Shown: positions 24,578 to 32,361, counted from the first letter of the stretch. The stretch is DNA of 64,000 bases from DASVEG01 sp035540495 (GCA_035540495.1 DATLGL010000004.1:1-64000), one strand, 5' to 3'. The notes: generated from the letters alone by a model not told the origin. Numbers and translations: made by a program.

Positions 24578-25552
24578 CTACGACAGCGCCGTTACCGCTC
24601 GCTCGGCGATCGACGCGACGTCAACGCTTGCGTTGGTGCAGTACGAAACCGACACAGCATCGCCGATCCAGAGTTCGGCGTAGCCGCCAAAGCTGGCCCC
24701 GTTGTGCCACGCGAACGTCTGACCCCTGTACTCCCGAACCATGAACCCGAGGCCCATCCGCAGATCTGGCATCGGCATGCTCACTTGAGGATGTGTCGCC
24801 AGTACGACCGCGCTGTAATGCCTCTCGTCCGGGTCCGTCAGGGCAACTACCAGACGCTCTTGGTCGCGCGCTGAGAGCCACAGCCCACCAGCGGCGAGCG
24901 GCGGGTACATGTTCGGCGACGTATTCCACGCGCCATCAGCGCCCCGGTCGTAGCCGACGGCAGCGCCCGGCGGGCCGGGAGGCTCGAAGAACCCACCGTC
25001 TTCCACGCCAAGAGCCCGCACGAAGTGGTTCATGTAGTCGCCGAAGTCCACGTCGACGACGTCCTCGATGAGCTGTTGCAGCACGCCGTAGCCGTCATTG
25101 CTGTAAGCCCAGCTCTCACCGACGGGACCCAGGCAGGAGATTCGCCCATCGACGAGGTCTGCGAAGCGGCGGGGACAACCCACGAGACCTCGCGTCATGA
25201 CGGCGGGCTCGAGAGGAGCCGTGTGGGTCAGGAGCGCGCGGATCGGAACCGCTGTCGCCGATCCGGATGCGTCGACGACCTCCAGGCTCCGAAGGTGTCG
25301 GTTTGCGTCGTCGTCTAGCTCGAAGCGGCCTTCGAGGTGCATCGCGACGATCGCCAGCGCGGTGAGTGGCTTCGAAACCGAGTACGCGCGGAAGGGAGTC
25401 GCCTCGGTCGCCACCCGACTCGCCAGCTCAGCCTCGCCAAGCGCAGCGGTAGCGACCTCGGCGCCACGTGCCGCCGCTCCAGCAAGCGACGGAACCTGGC
25501 CGCCCGCGATCGCTTCATCGAACAGGGACTCGATGATGCCCCTTACCGTCAC
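24578..25552 (-). CDS. Serine hydrolase of the beta-lactamase/penicillin-binding fold
   Basis: 324 residues from GTG 25552; TACATT lies six bases upstream on the coding strand, so the message is probably leaderless and this start is favoured over a longer frame. The class C-like motifs are SVSK (SxxK, in FRAYSVSKPLTALA), YSN (WAYSNDGYGVL) and a late HNG (FAWHNGASFGG) in place of KTG. No signal peptide is visible, so it is cytoplasmic, which makes a true beta-lactamase role less likely than esterase or peptidase activity. Confidence 0.85.
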   Translation of the reverse strand: MTVRGIIESLFDEAIAGGQVPSLAGAAARGAEVATAALGEAELASRVATEATPFRAYSVSKPLTALAIVAMHLEGRFELDDDANRHLRSLEVVDASGSATAVPIRALLTHTAPLEPAVMTRGLVGCPRRFADLVDGRISCLGPVGESWAYSNDGYGVLQQLIEDVVDVDFGDYMNHFVRALGVEDGGFFEPPGPPGAAVGYDRGADGAWNTSPNMYPPLAAGGLWLSARDQERLVVALTDPDERHYSAVVLATHPQVSMPMPDLRMGLGFMVREYRGQTFAWHNGASFGGYAELWIGDAVSVSYCTNASVDVASIAERAVTALS

Positions 25553-25597
25553 AGCGGCAATGTAGGCAGGAGGGCGCTTCGAGCGCTGGGTCGGCCC

Positions 25598-25640
25598 GAC
25601 CAGATCGACGGGAGCGTGCGCTTTCTCAACGCGACGGAAC
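25598..25640 (+). repeat. Array boundary repeat, full copy
   Basis: GACCAGATCGACGGGAGCG then ACGCGACGGAAC. It lies between the divergent serine hydrolase and hydrolase genes. Confidence 0.6.
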
Positions 25641-25674
25641 CACACCAGCACGCGTCCGCTGCGACACTGAGCGC

Positions 25675-26373
25675 GTGAGAGCGGTCGTGCTGGTCCACGC
25701 CCCACTGGTTGGTCCGTCGACATGGCGTTGGGTCGCCGAGGAGTTGCGGCGACACGGTCACGACGTCTTCGTGCCGGTTCTCCGCGATGACGCCGAGACG
25801 GGCGGGGAGCGGTTGCAGGATTCGCTGGTCGACCGTGCGGCTTCGGCCGTGCCTCCTGACAGCGACGTCGTTCTCGTGGGCCACAGCGGTGGCGGCATGC
25901 TGCTCCCGCTCATTGCCGATCGTTCGAGCGCCCGATCGGTGAGGTACGTCTTCGTCGACTCGGGGCTCTCGCCCGCCGAAGGAGCGTTGGAGCTCGCTGG
26001 TGACGAGTTCCGAGCGTCGCTTCAGAAGCGTGTCGAACCTGACGGACGCTTGCCGGGCTGGCACACGTGGTGGGGTGACGACGCGATGGATTGGATGGTG
26101 ACGGACGCCGAGCGCCGAGCCGAGGTGATCGTGTACATCCCACGACTCGCGCTCGCCTACTTCGACGTTCAACGTCCGCTGCCCGCAGGATGGCGGTCGT
26201 CGCTATGCGGCTAGGTGCTCCTCAGCGAGGTGTACCGAGCATCGGCCAACGAGGCGAAGGCGGCGGGATGGCGCGTTCTCGAGGTTCTCGGCACACACCT
26301 TGAGTTGGTGAATCGTCCCGTCGCTGTCGCCGACGCGATCGTCGAGGTGGGTCGCTTGACCGCCCCGGAGTAG
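25675..26373 (+). pseudogene. Alpha/beta-hydrolase (EstC-like) with in-frame amber stop
   Basis: From GTG 25675 (GACACT -10 box six bases upstream) the frame encodes a small esterase-like hydrolase: VVLVHAPLVGPSTW, nucleophile elbow VGHSGGGML. At 26212-26214 a TAG interrupts it after SSLCG. The same frame then continues for 52 codons as VLLSEVYRASANEAKAAGW and VLGTHLELVNRPVAV, including the expected catalytic His region, to a second TAG at 26371. Reading the first TAG as Tyr restores a normal family protein. Either one base changed (TAC or TAT to TAG) or amber readthrough occurs; a decayed cassette is simplest. Confidence 0.82.
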
Positions 26374-26396
26374 GGCGCGTTCTAAATCGAGACGGC

Positions 26397-26440
26397 GACC
26401 AGATCGACGGGTGCGGGAGCTGGGTGCCCGCAACAGATTC
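26397..26440 (+). repeat. Array boundary repeat, full copy
   Basis: GACCAGATCGACGGGTGCGGG with CAACAGATTCGC following. Closely matches the copy at 25598. Confidence 0.6.
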
Positions 26441-26474
26441 GCGGCGACGCCGCCGATTCCGGCCGCGTAAGGAT

Positions 26475-27158
26475 GTGCGGGTGCCGTCGGATTCCTTCGC
26501 AGAGGTGGCTGCGGCGGGCTGCAGTGCGATTCTGGACGGCTCTCACGGGACAGAGGAGCCGCCTGAGCGAACGGGCCGTTGGGGCCCGTCCTTGGTCTTC
26601 CGCCCACGCGAAGAGCTGTCACTGGCGCTAGCCGCGCTCGCCACCGAAGCAGCGGTGCGCGCAGGCGCTCACCACTGGCGCTCCGGCGACATCGGTCGCA
26701 GTCACGTCACGATTCGCGCGCTCGAGCCCTACGTCGACGCGATCCCTGGAGATCGCCGGGAGCGCTACTTGGCTGCTGCTCGAAGGGCGGCCGCCGGCCT
26801 CGGTCCCGTCCAGTTCGCGTTCGATGGCGTGACGCTCTCGACTGGCAGCGTGATGGCGAGGGCGATACCCCTTGACGATCGCGCTGATCGTGTCCGCCAG
26901 CGGCTCGACGACGAGCTCGCTGACGACGGCTGGCTCGAGCGCCGGGTATTTCCCAACGGTCGAGATCCGATCTGGTACTGCTCCGTTCTCCACTTCGCCG
27001 GTCAGATCGCTGACCCACAGGCCCTCGTCGAGTGGGCAGAAGCGCAACACGGCGTCTCGCTCGGCGGTGCCAGCTTCACCGAACTCGACTTGTGCACCTG
27101 GGCGTTTGATGGCACGGCGATGACACCACGAGTCGTCGGTGTCGCTTCCACCGCTTGA
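26475..27158 (+). CDS. 2H phosphoesterase / 2'-5' RNA ligase-like protein
   Basis: 227 residues from GTG 26475 (GTG 26481 possible), preceded by GTAAGGAT. The first His-x-Thr motif is clear in GRSHVTIRAL; a second HxT/S is less certain, the best candidate being SVLHFAGQ. The fold (strand FVRPREELSLALAAL region, central VQFAFDGVTLSTGSVMARA) fits the 2H phosphoesterase superfamily, which acts on cyclic nucleotide phosphates or RNA ends. Missing a canonical second motif, activity is uncertain. Confidence 0.6.
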   Translation: MRVPSDSFAEVAAAGCSAILDGSHGTEEPPERTGRWGPSLVFRPREELSLALAALATEAAVRAGAHHWRSGDIGRSHVTIRALEPYVDAIPGDRRERYLAAARRAAAGLGPVQFAFDGVTLSTGSVMARAIPLDDRADRVRQRLDDELADDGWLERRVFPNGRDPIWYCSVLHFAGQIADPQALVEWAEAQHGVSLGGASFTELDLCTWAFDGTAMTPRVVGVASTA

Positions 27159-27180
27159 ACAGCGGTTTCGGTGCGTGGGT

Positions 27181-27240
27181 GCGTACGGAAGAACGGCTCG
27201 GTGGGCGGCTCACCGTACCGAACGACCCGCGTGCCGCCCG
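27181..27240 (+). repeat. Array boundary repeat, doubled
   Basis: GCGTACGGAAGAACGG at 27181 and GTACCGAACGACCCGCG at 27215: two cores 34 bases apart, as if two boundaries had joined. Confidence 0.5.
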
Positions 27241-27297
27241 TGCCGACGTGCGCTCGGCGATCTTCGGCGCCTCGATGATCGCGTAGTCAGCCACTAT

Positions 27298-27882
27298 GTG
27301 GTTGTGCATCCTTCGTGGCGGTATCGGCTCGTCGAGGTCGGGATGCTCACAACCGCATTTGTGGGGATCGGCATCCTCGTCTGGGCGGCGACGCTTGCCT
27401 TCCAGCGCAGGCCGCTCCCGACCTGGATGTGGATCGTGTTCGGCTTGGTGTGTGTCATCGCGGCCCCGTTGATGATCTTGCAGGGGCGCCAACACGAAAA
27501 TCCCGAAGGGGCGTTACGCCATTCCTCGGGCGAGTTCGTCGTTCTTCACGGATACCGGGAGCGTCGTCAGCGGGGGACGAGGTTGGCGCTCAACTGGAGG
27601 TACAACGCGCGGACCTACATGTTCGTGCCGCTCGGTCTGGTGATGGCGGCGTCCGGAGGACTGACTCTCCTCACCGACGGCGCATGGTGGAAGGAGACCG
27701 CCGGTGCGGTCATCGTGATTCTGGTCCTTGTCGCTACTGGAGCTCTGGTCCGATGGCTGCTGCTGCCGGTCGACGCAGAATCCAAGGCCAGGCTCGAGGC
27801 CTACTACGAAGACATGCGGTGGGACTGGGGATGGATTCTCCGCAAAGGCAGGTCGTTGCGCGCACGACGCCGCCTGGGCTGA
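27298..27882 (+). CDS. Membrane protein with four helices
   Basis: 194 residues from GTG 27298 (GTG 27304 possible). Two helix pairs lie at about 14-33 / 39-59 and 103-122 / 129-150, separated by a basic loop (HGYRERRQRGTRLALNWR) and ending in a charged tail. No known family. The topology puts both loops and tail inside the cell. Single gene of the array. Confidence 0.6.
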   Translation: MVVHPSWRYRLVEVGMLTTAFVGIGILVWAATLAFQRRPLPTWMWIVFGLVCVIAAPLMILQGRQHENPEGALRHSSGEFVVLHGYRERRQRGTRLALNWRYNARTYMFVPLGLVMAASGGLTLLTDGAWWKETAGAVIVILVLVATGALVRWLLLPVDAESKARLEAYYEDMRWDWGWILRKGRSLRARRRLG

Positions 27883-27934
27883 GGAGGTAAGGCCCGACAC
27901 GATCGACGAGTTGCGACCCGAGCCGGCCCGCCGC

Positions 27935-27985
27935 GACCGATCGACGGGAGCGTGTGCTGATCGGGCGCGACCGAACGCTCAGCGA
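27935..27985 (+). repeat. Array boundary repeat, doubled
   Basis: GACCGATCGACGGGAGCG at 27935, followed 34 bases on by GCGCGACCGAACGC. The surrounding 27883-28069 holds no gene. Confidence 0.55.
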
Positions 27986-28069
27986 GTGGTGACCAGCACG
28001 CAGTGTCTGTCGCGAGGGTCCGGATGTCGTCCTGACGCCGGCGCAGGAAGGTGGTGCGAGACTCTGGCG

Positions 28070-28651
28070 GTGCAGCCCAGTGTTGTTGTGGTCTCGGGCC
28101 CGCCGGGCAGCGGGAAGACGTCGTTGGCGGCAGCCCTGTCGACGCGGCTCGGCTGGCCGGTCGTGTCCCGGGACGCAGTCAAGGCTGGAATGATCGATGC
28201 TGAGCGGCGCCAAGAACCACCGCCCCTCGGCGACCCGCTCGCGGTGAAGGCGTACGAGGTGATGTACGAGATCGCCCGGCGCCATGTGGAGTGCGGCGTG
28301 AGCGTCATCGTTGAGAGCGCCTTCCGTGTGGATCTCTCGAAGCCGGAACTCGAAGCGATGACGGAGGGCGCTGAGGTGCGTCAGATCGCGTGCTACTGCC
28401 CGATCGAGCTGCTGATCGAGCGCTTCGATGCCCGCCGCACAAGTGATGGTCGTCGGCGAGCGCATCCAGACGACGCGGTCCTGCAGCTGTTCCGTGATGC
28501 CAGCTTCGGTTGGCACCTGTACGAGCCAGTCGAGTTGGGCGCCCCCCTCTTACAGGTGGACACGACGGACGGCTACAACCCGTGCCTCGACGACATCGAC
28601 TTCTTCGCACGAACGGCTTCTGTGCCGATCGCGAGAGCGGACGATCTGTAA
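28070..28651 (+). CDS. P-loop small-molecule kinase (AAA_33/zeta-toxin-like)
   Basis: 193 residues from GTG 28070; GAGACT lies six bases before it, a weak -10 for a leaderless message. Walker A is VSGPPGSGKTSLAAAL; SRDAVKAGM, VIVESAFR and the lid IERFDARRTSDGRRRAHPDD follow. This is the AAA_33 kinase plan shared by chloramphenicol phosphotransferase, zeta toxins and uridine kinase-like proteins. No antitoxin gene is adjacent, so a small-molecule kinase is more likely than a toxin. Confidence 0.78.
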   Translation: MQPSVVVVSGPPGSGKTSLAAALSTRLGWPVVSRDAVKAGMIDAERRQEPPPLGDPLAVKAYEVMYEIARRHVECGVSVIVESAFRVDLSKPELEAMTEGAEVRQIACYCPIELLIERFDARRTSDGRRRAHPDDAVLQLFRDASFGWHLYEPVELGAPLLQVDTTDGYNPCLDDIDFFARTASVPIARADDL

Positions 28652-28732
28652 TTGGCGTTGAAGATCAACGCTCGCGTCCGAGCGCCGATTCCATGACACC
28701 GGTCATCGCTCCGGAGCGAGGAGTTTTGCCGC

Positions 28733-29725
28733 TCACCGTCTACGCGGTCGGCGTCCCTTCCTGGCGCGAATGACTCTTGCTCGTGATCCGTTGACGAGCA
28801 CAGGCAGCGTCATCTCGCTGCGGAGGTTTCCCGCGTGGAGCAGGGCTTCGAGCGCTCGATCGGGTGCGCCGGTGAGCAGAACGACCGCGCCGCCCGGGCG
28901 CAGCCATTGTTGGGCTGCCGCTCCGAGGTCGCGATAGAAGCCGGCGGCGCCGTGCTTCATGTTCCAGTTCCGGCCCCACGGGGGATCGGTCACGAGGGCG
29001 TCGATCGACTGCGGTCGCACGCGAAGCTTGCGGAAGTCGCTGCGCGTCCACCTCACTCGTGGTGACGCGGCTATTGCAGAACCTGGCGGGTTTAGATCGT
29101 TGAGCCAAACCTTCGTCGCTCCGGCCTTGAGGCAAGCGTCGCCGATCGCGCCGCTACCGGCGAACGGGTCGAGAACGAGTTCGGCGTCTCGGAGAGGCTC
29201 CACCCGTGCGAGCGCGGCGCAGATCTCTGAGCGAAGCTGCCCGCGGGGCGGTCTGGGCCCGCCGGAACTGAGTCGTGCCGCCACCACCGCGGTGCGAAGG
29301 TCTGATCTGTGGAGGAGCCAGACCTCGTCAACCGTCGACCGTCCCGTCGCTGTCGGCCACCCGGCCGCGATCGCCGTCTCGAGGCCGCGGTATGCCGCGG
29401 AAGGAGAAATGAGTTTGCCGTCGATCGAGACGCGCAGCGGGGGCGGACCGGCGCGACCGAACTCGAGGGGCACGTTCACGGCCGCTAGTCGCTCGGCGAG
29501 GACGCCGGCCTCACTCTCGGCAGTCGTGCGAGGAAATTCAGCGAGCACGACGAAGGCGTTCGTCGCGCAAGGGAACGTTCGCAGCGCGGCGAGATCCGCT
29601 TCGGTAGACCCGCGGATCAGACCGCGCCCGGTGGCCGTTGGCGTGAACACGTCGAGCTCGCGCTCAGCGAACTCGGAGACGAGCTCCTCGAACCCCGGTG
29701 GGCACAGAACGACAACGTCGCGCAC
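28733..29725 (-). CDS. RNA/DNA methyltransferase, UPF0020/RlmL-like
   Basis: 330 residues from GTG 29725; the frame runs on upstream but crosses a boundary repeat. The C-terminal methyltransferase domain has motif I LVLDPFAGSGAIGDACLKAG and motif IV VTDPPWGRNWN (NPPY type). The N-terminal region (VRDVVVLCPPGFEELVSEFA) resembles the RlmL/Trm14 N domain with a degenerate THUMP. It probably methylates a base in RNA. It is unusual to find such a gene in an accessory array; it could protect ribosomes from an inhibitor, but that is speculation. Confidence 0.75.
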   Translation of the reverse strand: MRDVVVLCPPGFEELVSEFAERELDVFTPTATGRGLIRGSTEADLAALRTFPCATNAFVVLAEFPRTTAESEAGVLAERLAAVNVPLEFGRAGPPPLRVSIDGKLISPSAAYRGLETAIAAGWPTATGRSTVDEVWLLHRSDLRTAVVAARLSSGGPRPPRGQLRSEICAALARVEPLRDAELVLDPFAGSGAIGDACLKAGATKVWLNDLNPPGSAIAASPRVRWTRSDFRKLRVRPQSIDALVTDPPWGRNWNMKHGAAGFYRDLGAAAQQWLRPGGAVVLLTGAPDRALEALLHAGNLRSEMTLPVLVNGSRARVIRARKGRRPRRR

Positions 29726-29752
29726 GGATCGGAGTCTTGCTCCCGTCGCGGA

Positions 29753-29780
29753 GCGCGATGGATCGACGGCGATGTGCACC
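29753..29780 (+). repeat. Array boundary repeat, partial
   Basis: GCGCGATGGATCGACGGCGATGTGC just upstream of the minus-strand methyltransferase gene. Confidence 0.45.
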
Positions 29781-29833
29781 TCCACGGCGGAACAGATCAT
29801 CGGAGGGAGGGCCGTGTCCGCGACAGTGCAGAA

Positions 29834-30106
29834 GTGGCTCGGGTTGATCCGGAAGATGCATCTCGTGATCGCTGGATTGCCCTCTGCCACACCTTCGATC
29901 CCTCGGTCGGCTAACGCCGTCACGTTCTTCTCGCCGCCTTCGAGTCAGCGCGCGAGATGGAGGAGTTCGTTGCGGCTGAATCCGCCCGGTTGCAGTCGTG
30001 GAAGTCGACCGGCGAAGCGGACGCCCGAGACTGGTTGAGCGGACGGAAGCTTGAGCGTGGTAGGACTTACCCCACACCCCAGCCGCGACGTCGGTTTCCG
30101 TCGTGA
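29834..30106 (+). pseudogene. Hypothetical gene with in-frame ochre stop
   Basis: The frame from GTG 29834 reads ARVDPEDASRDRWIALCHTF up to TAA at 29912, then continues in the same frame as RRHVLLAAFESAREMEEFVA and WKSTGEADARDWLSGRKLER to TGA at 30106. Both halves look like one small protein; an ATG at 29957 would give only the second half. I do not recognise the family. A competing frame from GTG 29814 has a strong GGAGGGAGG ribosome site but a less protein-like composition. Low certainty. Confidence 0.35.
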
Positions 30107-30123
30107 TGTCGCGCCGACGCGAG

Positions 30124-30186
30124 GCGTACCGATCGACGGTTCGTGGACTGGCGCGGACCGGAACCGACTGCGCGAGCGCGACGCGG
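30124..30186 (+). repeat. Array boundary repeat
   Basis: GCGTACCGATCGACGGTTCGTGG with AGCGCGACGCGG later. It separates the broken gene before it from the Nudix gene. Confidence 0.6.
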
Positions 30187-30226
30187 TTGGTGTGTCGCAG
30201 GTTGGTCGGAACGTACCCTCTGGGCC

Positions 30227-30847
30227 GTGACGGAGATGACGGCCGCCGAGGTCATGTATCCGCGACCGGGCTTCGGTGAGCCGCATCCGTCGGTAGCGGC
30301 GTTCCTTGCGAGGCACCAGCCGCTGATCGAGACGGAGTTCGAGTGGCCCAACGGCAGCGTCGTGACGGCGCGTGCTTTTGATGTCCTCGATGATCTTCCA
30401 AGTGAGGTAGTGCAGTCCGTCCGCTGCCTCGTGTTCACTGACGACGAGCACGTGGTGATGTGCGAGAACGTTCGCGGGGTCCGCCATGTGTGGCCAGGTG
30501 GGCGACGCGAGGTTGGCGAGACGCTCGTGGAAACGGCGTGCCGCGAGGTACTCGAGGAGACGGGGTGGGTCCTCGATCCGGAGTCGCTGAAGCACATTGG
30601 ATGGCTGCACTACGAGGCTGGGCCGCATCGAGGGCCAGACATCCCGTGGCCGCACCCGGACATCTTCCATGCGCTCTTTGCCGGCCGGGCCCGGTCGCTG
30701 CAGGCAGAAGGCTGGGTCGACACCGAGGGTTACGAGTTGTCGTCACGCGTGGTGTCTACGAAAGAGGTCGTGAGCGCCATCACCCCCGGGGACGCCGCGA
30801 CGGCGCTCCTTGATGTGCTTCTCGAACGAGGTCCCCGCGATCTGTAG
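30227..30847 (+). CDS. Nudix hydrolase
   Basis: 206 residues from GTG 30227 (ATG 30236 is an alternative). TACCCT at 30214-30219 lies seven bases before the GTG, fitting a leaderless message. The Nudix box is complete: GGRREVGETLVETACREVLEETGW, i.e. G-x5-E-x7-REVLEETG. It would hydrolyse a nucleoside diphosphate linked to another group. An N-terminal extension of about 60 residues and the substrate are unassigned. Confidence 0.87.
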   Translation: MTEMTAAEVMYPRPGFGEPHPSVAAFLARHQPLIETEFEWPNGSVVTARAFDVLDDLPSEVVQSVRCLVFTDDEHVVMCENVRGVRHVWPGGRREVGETLVETACREVLEETGWVLDPESLKHIGWLHYEAGPHRGPDIPWPHPDIFHALFAGRARSLQAEGWVDTEGYELSSRVVSTKEVVSAITPGDAATALLDVLLERGPRDL

Positions 30848-30911
30848 CACCCGCGCGCGGCCGGTGCATCGCGGCCCTTAGCGACCTACGGGTCGGGATG
30901 GACTGGCGACG

Positions 30912-30950
30912 CGACCGAACACCGCGACGGCTGATCGGGCCGACCGTCAC
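30912..30950 (+). repeat. Array boundary repeat
   Basis: CGACCGAACACCGCGACGGCTGATCGGGC, between the Nudix gene and the small minus-strand frame. Confidence 0.5.
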
Positions 30951-31117
30951 GATGAGAACAGTCCTCGCTCCTGCGAGTTGCTGCGGGTTCTCTCGAGGGC
31001 CACGAGGGATGGCTCTGCCTGCGTCGGCCTCTTGAACACCACCACGTCCGCGGGTGGCGCGCGCTCAGCGAGCATTGCGACCGTCTTCGGCCGGTTCTCG
31101 GTGTTGTACCGCCACAC
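30947..31117 (-). CDS. Small hypothetical protein (possible remnant)
   Basis: 56 residues from GTG 31117 (TTG 31120 possible). It reads WRYNTENRPKTVAMLAERAP and ADVVVFKRPTQAEPSLVALE, which looks like real protein. The same frame is protein-like upstream to about 31140 without a start codon, so this may be the 3' part of a gene cut at the boundary. No family recognised. Confidence 0.3.
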   Translation of the reverse strand: MWRYNTENRPKTVAMLAERAPPADVVVFKRPTQAEPSLVALERTRSNSQERGLFSS

Positions 31118-31179
31118 CAATCGGATGAAGGCGAGGTCGAGCCGTTCGGGTCCGCCCGCTTGCGCGGGCTACTGACAAA

Positions 31180-31569
31180 TCACTCGTGAACCGCATCCTC
31201 GGCGTTCTGTGCGAGTGGAGCCCGTAGCCACGACAACATCTCGCGGAGCGATTCGTACGCTTCGAGGCGCGCGTCGTCGCTTCCGCGGTGCTCGGCTGAC
31301 TCGCAGGTCTCCCACATTCGCTCGACAACGGACGGCCCCATACTGAGCAGAGCCTCTGATCCCGCTGAGGCCCATCGCGCCAATGCGTACCGAACGACAG
31401 CCCCGACTGGCACGCCCACGCTCGCTGCTAGTGCATTGAACGTGTCCAGCGGGTCGACGTGCGAAAACAGAGCGATGTCACGTTTGAAGTTCGCGTCTGG
31501 ATCGTCGCTCGAGACCTCACCGTCCCACCGCTCGAGGCGCACGATCGGGTCTGCGCTTCGCTTACCCAT
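31180..31569 (-). CDS. DUF6027-like hypothetical protein
   Basis: 129 residues from ATG 31569. Recognisable phrases are DDPDANFKRDIALFSHVDPL, GVPVGAVVRYALARWASAGS and MLSWLRAP, which resemble a family of uncharacterised actinobacterial proteins (DUF6027, from memory). It is soluble and helix-rich. It is the last gene of the array before the regulatory block. Confidence 0.65.
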   Translation of the reverse strand: MGKRSADPIVRLERWDGEVSSDDPDANFKRDIALFSHVDPLDTFNALAASVGVPVGAVVRYALARWASAGSEALLSMGPSVVERMWETCESAEHRGSDDARLEAYESLREMLSWLRAPLAQNAEDAVHE

Positions 31570-31677
31570 CGAGGGAGTCTTCCAGCTGGGTGCCTGATCG
31601 CACGGAACACCGCTCGGCGTGCTGGCTGAGCCGCACAGTCGCCGCGCTCATGAAAGCCGAGTCCGGATACGCCTAGG

Positions 31678-32361
31678 TCAGAGGCTATCGAGAGCGGCGC
31701 GCGCGTTGTCGGTGAGGGACGCTCGAGTTGCTCTCCAAGTTTGGCCGGAGGTGAGCGCGATGGCGTCGACTGAGACCACCCCCTCTTCGTACGCCAACAA
31801 TCGTGTCGCGTCAGCTGATGCGAGCAGCTTCTGCTGCACTGCGTCGGACACAGCTGAGATCAGCTGTTCTTCGGAGGTGCGCTCGGCCGGCGCAACCGTG
31901 GTCGGAACCTCCTCGCTGGTCTCCGGTTCTGCGAGATACCTGGCGACGTGCTTCCGGGTATCAAGGGCGATGTTGGCCGCGATCCGCGCAGGCCGCTTGT
32001 CGAGGGGGTAGGTGGCGAGCCGCTCCCAGGCCGCGGCGATGATGGCGGCTTCGAGTTCGTCGAGCTCTGTCGCGAGAGATCGACGCTGGCGGGCGATGCT
32101 CTTCATGGTGGGTAGGAAGGCCTGGAGCAGGACACGCATGGCCGTCGGGTCAGGTCGAGCTCGAAGGAGTGCGGTGAGAATTGCGTCGTCCTCACCACGA
32201 TCGTCGCTGTGGAGTTTGGCGACGACGGCGTCGGCTGTGCCGTGGTCAGCCAACCCATAGGTGGTGGCGACTCGATCGAAGTCACTGATCCATCTACGGC
32301 GGCGGACGAGTGCTGTCCATTCGCGTTCGATGCCCTGGAGGAGGCTGGGGCGGCTAGTCAC
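31678..32361 (-). CDS. Sigma-factor-like protein of mobile elements
   Basis: 227 residues from GTG 32361, which overlaps the TAG of the preceding gene in GTGACTAG. It is soluble and helical: LEAAIIAAAWERLATYPLDK looks like a sigma region 2-like stretch, RPARIAANIALDTRKHVARY follows, and the C terminus (EEGVVSVDAIALTSGQTWRA) resembles a helix-turn-helix. Proteins of this sort are found beside conjugation genes in actinobacterial elements; the sigma assignment is tentative. Last gene of a three-gene overlapping operon with 32354 and 33817. Confidence 0.6.
   Translation of the reverse strand: MTSRPSLLQGIEREWTALVRRRRWISDFDRVATTYGLADHGTADAVVAKLHSDDRGEDDAILTALLRARPDPTAMRVLLQAFLPTMKSIARQRRSLATELDELEAAIIAAAWERLATYPLDKRPARIAANIALDTRKHVARYLAEPETSEEVPTTVAPAERTSEEQLISAVSDAVQQKLLASADATRLLAYEEGVVSVDAIALTSGQTWRATRASLTDNARAALDSL

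Larger units (their letters stand above)
30848..31179. other. Stretch with a boundary repeat and one small candidate gene
   Basis: 332 bases. They contain a boundary repeat (30912-30950), a minus-strand small frame (30947-31117, listed separately), a reverse-oriented core near 31139 and the inverted repeat GCCCGC-TTGC-GCGGGC at 31155-31170 that may terminate the minus-strand gene beginning at 31569. Confidence 0.5.
3308..31677. other. Cassette-like accessory gene array
   Basis: This region holds about 30 short, functionally unrelated genes, each usually alone between intergenic repeats with core GACCGAACGACGG (variants GACCGATCGACGG, GCGTACGGAACGACGG, GACCAGATCGACGG). Better copies have a second half near GCGCGACAGAATTGC, 16-20 bases after the core. 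Nearly all copies keep the same orientation although the genes point both ways. Gene content (VOC, GNAT, Nudix, phosphotransferases, hydrolases, small membrane proteins) is what environmental integron cassettes carry. Differences from a classical integron are the lack of IntI, the lack of RYYYAAC/GTTRRRY boxes and mixed gene orientation. The array reading is an inference from the repeats. Confidence 0.6.

Noticed and set aside
24578..25552. Beta-lactamase resistance gene
   Set aside because: SxxK and YSN are present, but no signal peptide is visible and KTG is replaced by HNG; esterase or peptidase function is as likely.
28070..28651. Zeta-type toxin of a toxin-antitoxin pair
   Set aside because: The kinase fold matches, but no small epsilon-like gene is adjacent and it lies alone between boundary repeats.
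29814..30038. Plus-strand frame with strong GGAGGGAGG ribosome site
   Set aside because: Its later part is Ser/Pro/Arg-rich, typical of an off-frame read; the neighbouring frame looks more like protein. Kept only as an alternative in the pseudogene entry.
3308..31677. Classical integron with canonical attC sites
   Set aside because: The repeats lack paired RYYYAAC and GTTRRRY boxes; many copies have ATC instead of AAC in the core. I keep only the wider cassette-array reading.
3308..31677. CRISPR array
   Set aside because: The repeats are degenerate, 0.5-1.5 kb apart and separated by genes, not by uniform spacers; no cas gene is present.
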